A DNA stretch of 9,816 nt. Source: CAYVQE01 sp964633205 (lineage in GTDB: Bacteria; Myxococcota; B64-G9). The stretch is taken from positions 1 through 9,816 of the forward strand of contig CAZWFN010000191.1 of assembly GCA_964633205.1 (NCBI GenBank). The letters are read 5' to 3'. Below the pieces are notes generated by a model, which saw only the letters and a list, made by a program, of their open reading frames with translations, ran no database searches and had not been told where the DNA came from. A program made the translations under genes and the position numbers. This document shows, piece after piece, positions 1-6,559 of the stretch. The first letter of the stretch is position 1; each line of letters begins with the position of its first letter.

Positions 1-2412
1 CAAGACAAAAATCCCTTCAGATTCTTTGCGTTGCGGCTAAACTGGACACGCATGGTTGGTTGCCCTTCAGAGGACATCGTAGCCTCCCCCATTTCGAGCA
101 ACTTGGTCGAATACACGGAACCTCCGGCTGGTGATGTGATCGAGTCGTTCGGTCAGCTTACCATCAAGTTCCTGAAGCCCATCGACGAAGCGACGTTCTC
201 GGTGGACGAGGACGTGCGAGTGACCAGGCAAAGGGCAGCGGAGCCACCGGAGGCCATTGACCTTTTCCTGCCTGGAATCTCACATCCCTCTCCCGACGAA
301 GCTACACTTCAGGTCGACCCGGCGGTCGTGTTGGAACCTGGAGACATCGTAAAGGTATCGGTGCTTGGCTATGACGAAATAGAGGCCGGCGCGGTAACCT
401 CCTTACCTGATCACCCTCGGCCGGGTGACCAGGCGGTCAGACTGGCGCGCACAGTGTCCGTTCGGCTGAGAGTTGCTGATCCAGAAATGGGGCTGCCGCA
501 GAATCCATACGTCGGGGCCTATCCGCAGTCTTTTAGAAATGATCCAATCGATCCAGACGAGGTTGGCGGTTTGCAGACGTGGGTTGCGCCTCACGAGAAG
601 CTCATCATCCGCTTTTCCGAGCCAATGGGCGCAGTAAGCATTCACGGCGAAGTTGTGAGCACGAACTCAACCGGTTCGGTGGCCGGGTTGGATTTTAGAT
701 CATTCAGGGGTCTGAACGATTCCAGCTCTGTTTCCTCCGCTCACACGGCGATAATCAGAAACGGTATGACGGGCCTGGTAATCGGGGCGACATACGAGCT
801 GAACATTCTGGGTCATGACACCCTGGATCCACGGCTTCCGGCGTCGAAGGATCTTTCGGGCCAGCCCATCATGAGTACATTCACCAAGTACTTCCGCACC
901 AGCCACGTAAGTATCGAAGCCCCCATTCAGTCGTCGTGGGTGGATACCGACCTTCGCGGGGACTTCTTCATCCAGGCCCGATACATGCTATTCAAGGTGA
1001 CCGAACTGGTAAAATGGATTGAGCCACACAGCGGGGTCCAGTTCACTAGAATCGACGTGAGCGATGCCCCCGATCCGCAGTATCCCACGGCAACGGACGT
1101 CGAACTCGCACCCGACGGAACAGGGAGGCTCTGCGTGGCGGCTTACGCCGAGGACGGCGGCCTTCTGGGCATCGACTGCTTACGAGTCTACGACGAGGAG
1201 AACCTGAAGACGACAGGGGTGGTGGGCCGCGAGGGCGGGAAGATCTCGGTCGGCAAGTACGAGGTCAGCTTCAGCGAGGCGAATGCCGAGGTCGAACTCG
1301 ATGACGGTACGGTTGTGGAACTTCCGCCGACCCTGCGGGATGCGGTGGAGATCGCGGTCGAGAGGAAGCCTGAGTTCCCGGTCTCGGGTTTCTCTCTCCT
1401 TGACACTTACGGGGTAACACTGCCCGACGGTGTCTCGTTGGAAACGCCCGCCATTGTCTCCCTGGATTTCGATCCGGCCGAGCAGGGCCTACCGGACGAC
1501 CCCGTAAACCTCGTACTTGGAACGAGGGACTCAAACGGTGCCTTCATACAGTACCCGCGCCAGTTCCTATTGCCCTGGAAGAAGACTGCGCTGGCCTACT
1601 CCTTCAGCGACACCGACGCTGATGAGAAAGAAGAATCAAAGGACTGCAACGAGGGATTCGAAGAGGTTCCGAGGTGCTGTGAGGGCCAGCAGTACTATCA
1701 GTGCGATCCCTGCGGGAGTTGGTGCAATTGTCACCTGTGCGGCCAATTGACCTCTGACATCGGCATCTGCGAATGCGACCATCCACCGAACACCCCCATG
1801 TGTTGCTATGGTTGTGAAAACGCGGAAGAGGAATGTCCTCAATGCACAGGTGACGGAATGGTCTGCGATCAAGCGACGCTCGAAGAGGCAAGTAAGAAAA
1901 AATGTGTAGTATGCGAAGTAAACGATTGCTGGGATTTAGATAATGCAGTTTCAGGCGGTGATGGCAAGACAGGAGGCAAGGCCACCTGTTATTGCGGGGT
2001 ATCTTCTTCAACACAGATCACTTGCACCTCCCAACCCAATGGCTCCGTGTGCTGCAGCCTAACCGATGTTGGCGGTGATTCAAGTTGTACAATAGTCACC
2101 TCTGACTGGACAGGTCTTGTCCCAGAAAGCTGCCTTGATGCTCTGGCGGCCAGGAATGAAGATCTTCAAAATCACGAAGAACAACACGCATATAGGGACT
2201 CCTTGGTCTGCGACGGATTTTTGAGTGATTTATCGAACATCCCACAACACTGTGGAGCAAACGAGGAGGAAGCGCAAGGTAAAATAAAAAGACTTGTCGA
2301 TGAAGCTATTGAATACAGAAACAGGCAGATGGAAGCGAGTAGAGAAATCATCGACGCGCCAGGAGGCCCGTTTGATGTACGTCCGATTGATTGTGACTGT
2401 GCTGTTGAGTGA
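1..2412 (+). CDS. Large extracellular Ig-like / ZU5-like / cysteine-rich protein with C-terminal HEEQH motif (5' partial)
   Basis: The reading frame is open from base 1, so the true start is probably outside the window. TTG at 31 and ATG at 52 are possible, but neither has a good Shine-Dalgarno. Residues below count from the TTG at 31. The N-terminal half looks like two SbsA-type (Big_5) Ig-like domains: hallmark strands GQLTIKFLKPID (about 41-52) and HEKLIIRFSEPMG (188-200), the second with the typical FSEPM core. Residues about 399-520 resemble a ZU5-like fold (GGKISVG, then VTLPDGVSLETPAIVSLDF). Residues 539-686 are very cysteine-rich and read as disulfide-bonded extracellular modules. The tail holds HEEQH (715-719), with acidic NEEEA about 26 residues later, and ends in DCDCAVE. 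MVGC near the start of the window could be a lipobox (MVGC before PSED), but the residues before it are not hydrophobic enough to call a signal peptide. Likely secreted or surface-anchored. GC falls toward the 3' end. No specific function is claimed; a proteolytic role for the HEEQH tail is only possible. Confidence 0.8.
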   Translation, partial: QDKNPFRFFALRLNWTRMVGCPSEDIVASPISSNLVEYTEPPAGDVIESFGQLTIKFLKPIDEATFSVDEDVRVTRQRAAEPPEAIDLFLPGISHPSPDEATLQVDPAVVLEPGDIVKVSVLGYDEIEAGAVTSLPDHPRPGDQAVRLARTVSVRLRVADPEMGLPQNPYVGAYPQSFRNDPIDPDEVGGLQTWVAPHEKLIIRFSEPMGAVSIHGEVVSTNSTGSVAGLDFRSFRGLNDSSSVSSAHTAIIRNGMTGLVIGATYELNILGHDTLDPRLPASKDLSGQPIMSTFTKYFRTSHVSIEAPIQSSWVDTDLRGDFFIQARYMLFKVTELVKWIEPHSGVQFTRIDVSDAPDPQYPTATDVELAPDGTGRLCVAAYAEDGGLLGIDCLRVYDEENLKTTGVVGREGGKISVGKYEVSFSEANAEVELDDGTVVELPPTLRDAVEIAVERKPEFPVSGFSLLDTYGVTLPDGVSLETPAIVSLDFDPAEQGLPDDPVNLVLGTRDSNGAFIQYPRQFLLPWKKTALAYSFSDTDADEKEESKDCNEGFEEVPRCCEGQQYYQCDPCGSWCNCHLCGQLTSDIGICECDHPPNTPMCCYGCENAEEECPQCTGDGMVCDQATLEEASKKKCVVCEVNDCWDLDNAVSGGDGKTGGKATCYCGVSSSTQITCTSQPNGSVCCSLTDVGGDSSCTIVTSDWTGLVPESCLDALAARNEDLQNHEEQHAYRDSLVCDGFLSDLSNIPQHCGANEEEAQGKIKRLVDEAIEYRNRQMEASREIIDAPGGPFDVRPIDCDCAVE
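2361..2366 (+). promoter_or_regulatory. Shine-Dalgarno AGGAGG inside the end of the upstream gene
   Basis: AGGAGG lies 8 bases before ATG 2375. It decides the start of the second gene against the longer frame that opens at 2294, which would lack a signal peptide at its N-terminus. Because the site sits in the coding sequence of the first gene, the two are probably translated from one transcript. Confidence 0.8.
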
Positions 2413-3250
2413 AGCACTTGTATGTTGTTCGAGTCAAGGGCTGACCATGGAGTCAAACAGCCCGAAGAAAAGAGTCAGAAGGACTCAAGTAAAAGAAATA
2501 ATCGGCACTGACGGAGGTGTCGCCCGTCTGGGACAAGTTGTACTCGAGGTTCCAGCAGGTGCATTGCCAGAACCCACCCGGATCACAGTAAAACACTATC
2601 CAGCGGATTTGAATGAGATGGGCGAATTGAGCTTCCGAGACAGGTACTCAGTTGAACCGTTTAGATTTCGAGTCGCCGGTGAACGGCCTTTCGTTCTCCA
2701 TTGGAAAACAGCAGTACCGATCAATCCTGATAAGGTAGAAATAAAACAACTCTGTCCTAAGGTGTCGTGGACCATCAATGGAGAAATGATCCGATGCTAC
2801 TCCATTGCAGGGATGGTGGATGTCTATTCCGTGAAAGAGAGCGGATCAGAAGAATCTGAACGCCTTATACCTACCCAGAAAACCGTATACACCGACAGAT
2901 TCGGACCCTTTGGTGCCGAAAGAAACGGCTGCGTGTCTCTTTCGAATATAAAGAATATGCCCGGAGAAGAAGTGTATTTTAAATTTTTTACCGACAGATT
3001 GGGTCACTTCAGGATTCTCCCAAAATCATCTGGCGGAAATATGGAAGACCAACTTCTGAGGCCTCTTGCCCAATTCGACACCCCGGAAGGCAAGTGCGTC
3101 TATGTGCCTCCCAGTAGCCGCAGAAGTGTCACCGTTCTCGAGGATGGAAAAATCCACTCCTGGAGGCTGAGCTGTAAGCTAGACGAGCACTGCGACGAAG
3201 GCTACCACTGCGAAGGCTATAGTTATTGCACAAGAGACGATGATCAATGA
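2375..3250 (+). CDS. Lipoprotein with ZU5-like domain and C-terminal 4-Cys module
   Basis: This is a 291-residue predicted lipoprotein. The start at 2375 is chosen for its AGGAGG and because it yields a short basic end, a hydrophobic stretch (LIVTVLLSEALV) and a CC pair at 17-18 that can serve as the lipidation site (non-ideal lipobox ALVC or LVCC). Residues about 45-75 match a ZU5-like opening: a GG turn, then VVLEVPAGALPEPTRITV, the usual PAGAL-type signature. The middle (about 85-260) is beta-rich and not recognised. The tail has four cysteines at 267, 273, 279 and 285, exactly C-x5-C-x5-C-x5-C, similar to Dickkopf-N-like motifs common in myxobacterial secreted proteins. The gene overlaps the preceding one by 38 bases. 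Its GC is far lower than that of the genes to its right: one 60-base line (2941-3000) has 18 G+C. It is probably a surface partner of the upstream protein; an immunity-type role is conceivable but unsupported by homology. Confidence 0.85.
   Translation: MYVRLIVTVLLSEALVCCSSQGLTMESNSPKKRVRRTQVKEIIGTDGGVARLGQVVLEVPAGALPEPTRITVKHYPADLNEMGELSFRDRYSVEPFRFRVAGERPFVLHWKTAVPINPDKVEIKQLCPKVSWTINGEMIRCYSIAGMVDVYSVKESGSEESERLIPTQKTVYTDRFGPFGAERNGCVSLSNIKNMPGEEVYFKFFTDRLGHFRILPKSSGGNMEDQLLRPLAQFDTPEGKCVYVPPSSRRSVTVLEDGKIHSWRLSCKLDEHCDEGYHCEGYSYCTRDDDQ
3173..3229 (+). other. C-x5-C-x5-C-x5-C module in the lipoprotein tail
   Basis: Encodes the four evenly spaced cysteines (residues 267, 273, 279, 285) with the pattern C..DEHC.EGYHC.GYSYC. 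The same spacing occurs near the N-terminus of the minus-strand lipoprotein (bases 8418-8474). Likely a two-disulfide knob. Confidence 0.7.
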
Positions 3251-3297
3251 GGTGCCGTATTCTATATGTGTAACTTTCGTATTTCAAAAAGTTTCCC

Positions 3298-3309
3298 GCG
3301 TCTAGACGC
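3298..3309. repeat. 12-base perfect palindrome in the intergenic gap
   Basis: GCGTCTAGACGC reads identically on both strands. It lies 48 bases after the lipoprotein stop, near where low-GC sequence gives way to high-GC sequence. No T-run follows, so it is not an obvious terminator. It could be an operator half-site pair or chance. Confidence 0.35.
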
Positions 3310-3438
3310 TTGGTGATGCCTGAACGACAACATATTGGTCGAAGCGGAGGCAGCCACAAACGGGCTGGGGCAACAGGGTCTGGAGTCCTGGATCGAATGT
3401 GGCTTTCCTTGTTCGTGGTTGACCATGCCGAACAGCGC

Positions 3439-3467
3439 TTGTCACCACCCGCGGACAGGTCTATGCT
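3439..3467 (+). promoter_or_regulatory. Candidate sigma70-type promoter for the S46 peptidase
   Basis: TTGTCA (3439-3444, five of six consensus) is followed by a 17-base spacer and TATGCT (3462-3467, four of six). Transcription would begin near 3474, about 28 bases before ATG 3502. The rest of the gap 3251-3501 shows no convincing gene; it is AT-rich up to about 3293 and then GC-rich. Confidence 0.4.
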
Positions 3468-3491
3468 GGCGCCCGGACCGTCACCGCACCG

Positions 3492-3496
3492 GGAGG
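3492..3496 (+). promoter_or_regulatory. Shine-Dalgarno GGAGG before the S46 peptidase
   Basis: GGAGG within GGGAGGTGGAG lies 5 bases before ATG 3502. It fixes this start over the in-frame upstream opening at 3310, which has no such site and would bury the signal peptide. Confidence 0.75.
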
Positions 3497-3501
3497 TGGA
3501 G

Positions 3502-5601
3502 ATGGGTTTGCGACGCGTGTTTTGGCTGCTGATCGCCGGCGGGCTGCTGGCCGCGGGTGGGGCGCGGGGCGAGGAGGGCATGTGGACCTTCGACAACCCG
3601 CCGCTACCGCTGCTGGCCGAGCGCTACGACTTCGAGCCGGACGCCGGCTGGCTGGAGCACGTGCGGCTGGCCTCGGTGCGCTTCATGGACGGCGGCTCGG
3701 GGTCTTTCGTCTCGCCGCACGGGCTGGTGGTCACCAACCACCACGTGGCCGCCGGCCAGCTGCAGAAGCTGTCGACCGCAGAGAAGAACTACATGGCCAC
3801 CGGCTTTTACGCCCGCGAGCTGGCCGACGAGATCGAGTGCCCGGACCTGGAGGTCAACGTGCTGGTCTCCTACGAGCAGGTGACCGAGCGCATCCGCGGC
3901 GCCATCGCGCCGGACATGCAGCCGGCCGCCGCGCTCAAGGCGCGCCGGGCCGCCCGGGCCCGGATCGAAAAGCAGTGCCAGGACGAGACCGGCCTGCGCT
4001 GCGACGTGGTCAGCCTGTACCACGGCGGCCAGTACTGGCTCTACCGCTCGCGCAAGTACACCGACGTGCGGCTGGTCTTCGCCCCCGAGGCCCAGGCCGC
4101 CTTCTTCGGCGGCGATTACGACAACTTCACCTACCCGCGCTACGCCCTGGACGCGGCCTTCTTCCGCGTCTACCAGGACGGCCGGCCGCTGCGCAGCGAG
4201 CACTACCTGGAGTTCAAGCCCCAGGGCGCCGCCCGCGGCGAGCTGGTGTTCATCACCGGCCACCCGGGCCGCACCGACCGGCTGGACACGGTGCGCCAGC
4301 TGGAGTACCAGCGCGACCGGCGCTACCCGCGGGTGCTGGAGTACATCGACCGGGTGCTGGCGGCCATGCGCGACTACGGCGCCCGCGGCCCGGAGCAGAA
4401 GCGCCGCGCCACCATGGTCGAGCTGGGCTTCCAAAACGGCAAGAAGGCCTTGAGCGGCGAGCTGCGCGGGCTCCAACAGCCCGAGCTGCTGGCCGACAAG
4501 CGCCGCGCGGAAGCGGCGCTGCGCCGGGCGGTGGCCGCCGACGACAAGCTGGCCGCGGCCTACGGCGGCGCCTGGGCGCGGATCGAAGGCGTCTATGAAA
4601 AGCACGGCGCCGAGCTGGCCCGGCGCGCCTACCGCAGCCTGGCCTACGCCTCGCTGGCGCGCAAGGCGGTGACCGTCGTGCAGTACGTCACCGAGATCGA
4701 AAAGCCCGACGCCGAGCGGCTGGACGGCTACCACGACGCCGAGCTCGAAGAGCTGCGCTTCAAGCTGCTGTCGCCGGCGCCCATCTACACCGACCTGGAA
4801 GCGGTCATGCTGGAGACCTCGCTGCGCTTCGCCGCCGACCACCTGCCGGCCGGCGACCCCTGGGTCGAGATCATCGCCGCCGCGGGCGGGCCGGCCGCGG
4901 CGGCGGCCGCGGCCATGAAGCACACCCGGCTGGACCAGGCCGAGCAGCGCCGGGCCCTGATCGAGGGCGGCCGCGAGGCGGTCGAAGGATCGGACGATCC
5001 GCTGATCGCGCTGGCGCGCCAGTGGGCGCCGCTGCTGGCGGCCGAGGAGCGCTGGCGCAAGGATACGGTCGAAAGCCGCATCACCCCGGCGCGCGAGGAC
5101 ATCGCCCGGGCCCGCTTCGCCGTCCACGGCAGCGACGCCTACCCGGACGCCACCTTCACCCTGCGCCTGACCTTCGGCCCGGTGGCCGGCTACCCCATGA
5201 ACGGCACCCGGGCGCCGCACCAGACAACGCTCTACGGCCTCTACGACCGCGCCCTGGGCTTCGACCGCCGCGCCCCCTGGAACCTGCCCCAGCGCTACCG
5301 GGAACGCCGGCGGCGGCTGAAGCTGGACACCCAGGTGGACTTCGTAGCCGAGTGCGACATCATCGGCGGCAACTCGGGCTCGCCGGTGATCGACCGCCAG
5401 GCCCGGCTGGTGGGCGTGGTCTTCGACGGCAACATCGAGAGCCTGTCCAACCGCTTTCTGTTCGACGCCGAGCGCTCGCGCGCGGTGGCCGTATCGGCCG
5501 ACTACATCCTGGAGGCGCTGGAGCGGCTCTACGACGCCACCACCCTGGCCGACGAGATCCTGCGCCCGGGCTCGGCGCCGCGGACCGAGGCGGCCGAGTA
5601 G
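3502..5601 (+). CDS. S46 family serine dipeptidyl-peptidase (DPP7-like)
   Basis: An exported serine exopeptidase of 699 residues, the usual size for family S46 (DPP7, DPP11, DAP BII), which removes dipeptides from the N-termini of oligopeptides in the periplasm or at the outer membrane. A signal peptide is clear: basic start, hydrophobic core (WLLIAGGLLAAGG) and probable cleavage after GARG near residue 23. The trypsin-like half carries GLVVTNHHV (74-82, catalytic His at 80/81) and FGGDYDNFTYPRY (the catalytic Asp is 205 or 207). The nucleophile is Ser625 in GGNSGSP. The inserted helical region spans roughly residues 270-560 and includes an Ala-rich loop. Eighteen residues after Ser625 comes Gly643 in FDGN; from recalled family work this position is Gly in DPP7 (hydrophobic P1) and Arg in DPP11 (acidic P1), so a DPP7-like preference is inferred. 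GC is very high. The transporter follows after 43 bases, probably in the same transcript. Confidence 0.94.
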   Translation: MGLRRVFWLLIAGGLLAAGGARGEEGMWTFDNPPLPLLAERYDFEPDAGWLEHVRLASVRFMDGGSGSFVSPHGLVVTNHHVAAGQLQKLSTAEKNYMATGFYARELADEIECPDLEVNVLVSYEQVTERIRGAIAPDMQPAAALKARRAARARIEKQCQDETGLRCDVVSLYHGGQYWLYRSRKYTDVRLVFAPEAQAAFFGGDYDNFTYPRYALDAAFFRVYQDGRPLRSEHYLEFKPQGAARGELVFITGHPGRTDRLDTVRQLEYQRDRRYPRVLEYIDRVLAAMRDYGARGPEQKRRATMVELGFQNGKKALSGELRGLQQPELLADKRRAEAALRRAVAADDKLAAAYGGAWARIEGVYEKHGAELARRAYRSLAYASLARKAVTVVQYVTEIEKPDAERLDGYHDAELEELRFKLLSPAPIYTDLEAVMLETSLRFAADHLPAGDPWVEIIAAAGGPAAAAAAAMKHTRLDQAEQRRALIEGGREAVEGSDDPLIALARQWAPLLAAEERWRKDTVESRITPAREDIARARFAVHGSDAYPDATFTLRLTFGPVAGYPMNGTRAPHQTTLYGLYDRALGFDRRAPWNLPQRYRERRRRLKLDTQVDFVAECDIIGGNSGSPVIDRQARLVGVVFDGNIESLSNRFLFDAERSRAVAVSADYILEALERLYDATTLADEILRPGSAPRTEAAE

Positions 5602-5644
5602 CCGCACGGCGCAGCCAGACCCCAGCGAGCGTTCCGCCCGAGCC

Positions 5645-6559
5645 TTGGCCCGACCCCCCACAGCCGTGCTGGCCTTTCTGGCCATGGGCCTGCTGGCCGC
5701 CAGCCAGTCGGGCAACATCATCCGCCTGGGCGACGCCCACCCGGTGGCCATCGCCGCCTGGCGGCTGGTGCTGGCCGGTGCGCTGCTGGCCCCGCTGGCC
5801 GGCCGCCGCCTCGGCCAGCTGGCCGCGTTGGGCCGCACCGACCGCTGGCTGCTGCTGGCCGCCGGCACCGCGCTGGCGTTGCACTTCTTCGCCTGGATCG
5901 CGGCGGTGCAGCACACCACGGTGGCCCGGGCGGCCACCGTGTTCGCCGCCAACCCGGTGCTGACCGCGGTGGCCGCCCACCTGTTCTTCCGCGAGGGCTT
6001 CTCGCTGCGCCTGGGCCTGTCCATCGGGCTGGGCTTTGCGGGGGTGGCGGCCATAGCGCTCGAGGAACTCGACCCGGGCCAGGGCTCGCTGGCCGGCGAC
6101 GGGCTGGCGCTGCTGTGCTCGGCGCTGTTCACCGCTTACTTCCTGCTGGGCAAGCGGCTGCGCCGGCGGCTGGACAACCGGGTCTACGTGCCGGCGCTGT
6201 ACGCGGTGGCGGCCCTGGTGGCCTTGGCCACCTTGCTCGGGCTGGGCCTGCCGCTGGTCGACTACGACGGCCGGACCTGGCTGTGCTTCGGGCTGATGGC
6301 GCTGGTGCCGACCATGATCGGCCACACCTCGTTCAACCACGCGGTGCGCTACATCCCGGCCGGCAAGATCTCGGCCGCCACCCTGAGCGAGCCGGCCCTG
6401 GCCGGCCTGGTGGCCTGGTTCGCCTGGGACGAAGCGGTGGGCCCCTGGACCCTGGCCGGCTACGGCCTGATCGCCGCCTCGGTGATCGTATTGGTCAGCG
6501 ACCGCGGCCCGCGGCGAAGCCCATCAGGCGCAGCACCGCGGCCAGATCGAACATCTTGA
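5645..6559 (+). CDS. EamA/DMT-superfamily transporter (RhaT/YdcZ-like permease)
   Basis: An inner-membrane permease of 304 residues, the standard length for ten-helix EamA proteins. Two homologous halves are visible. The first runs from about residue 6 to 140, with the helix-loop AWRLVLAGALLAPL and the conserved end-of-repeat segment ANPVLTAVAAHLFFREGFS. The second runs from about 152 to 286, with the matching segment TLSEPALAGLVAWFAWDEAVG. The linker GKRLRRRLDNR supplies positive charge for topology. Family members export or import amino acids, nucleosides, sugars and other metabolites; the substrate cannot be deduced here. The TTG start at 5645 has no strong Shine-Dalgarno. GTG 5666 and ATG 5684 are in frame, but ATG 5684 would remove much of the first helix. 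The gene follows the peptidase by 43 bases with no terminator seen, and overlaps the minus-strand lipoprotein gene tail to tail by 65 bases. Confidence 0.9.
   Translation: MARPPTAVLAFLAMGLLAASQSGNIIRLGDAHPVAIAAWRLVLAGALLAPLAGRRLGQLAALGRTDRWLLLAAGTALALHFFAWIAAVQHTTVARAATVFAANPVLTAVAAHLFFREGFSLRLGLSIGLGFAGVAAIALEELDPGQGSLAGDGLALLCSALFTAYFLLGKRLRRRLDNRVYVPALYAVAALVALATLLGLGLPLVDYDGRTWLCFGLMALVPTMIGHTSFNHAVRYIPAGKISAATLSEPALAGLVAWFAWDEAVGPWTLAGYGLIAASVIVLVSDRGPRRSPSGAAPRPDRTS

Noticed and set aside
3272..3293. AACTTT...AAAGTT inverted repeat after the low-GC lipoprotein, considered as a terminator
   Set aside because: The stem is six weak pairs around a 10-base loop, with no T-run following.
3419..3424. 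TTGACC as a -35 element for the peptidase
   Set aside because: No acceptable -10 hexamer lies 16-18 bases downstream. TTGTCA at 3439 pairs better with TATGCT.
3310..3501. Upstream extension of the S46 frame, and a second short frame at 3335-3532, considered as a small gene or gene fragment
   Set aside because: Neither has an SD or a recognisable sequence, and the S46 start at 3502 has both an SD and a signal peptide immediately after it.
3604..6132. An 842-codon open frame on the minus strand across the peptidase and transporter genes
   Set aside because: It is antisense to two genes with clear family motifs and is rich in Gly/Ala/Val/Arg from GC-rich codons. It has no recognisable domain, and such shadows are expected at this GC content.
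6502..6514. CCGCG-GCC-CGCGG hairpin in the convergent overlap, considered as a bidirectional terminator
   Set aside because: Only five base pairs, no T-tract on either side, and such short GC palindromes are common in this composition.
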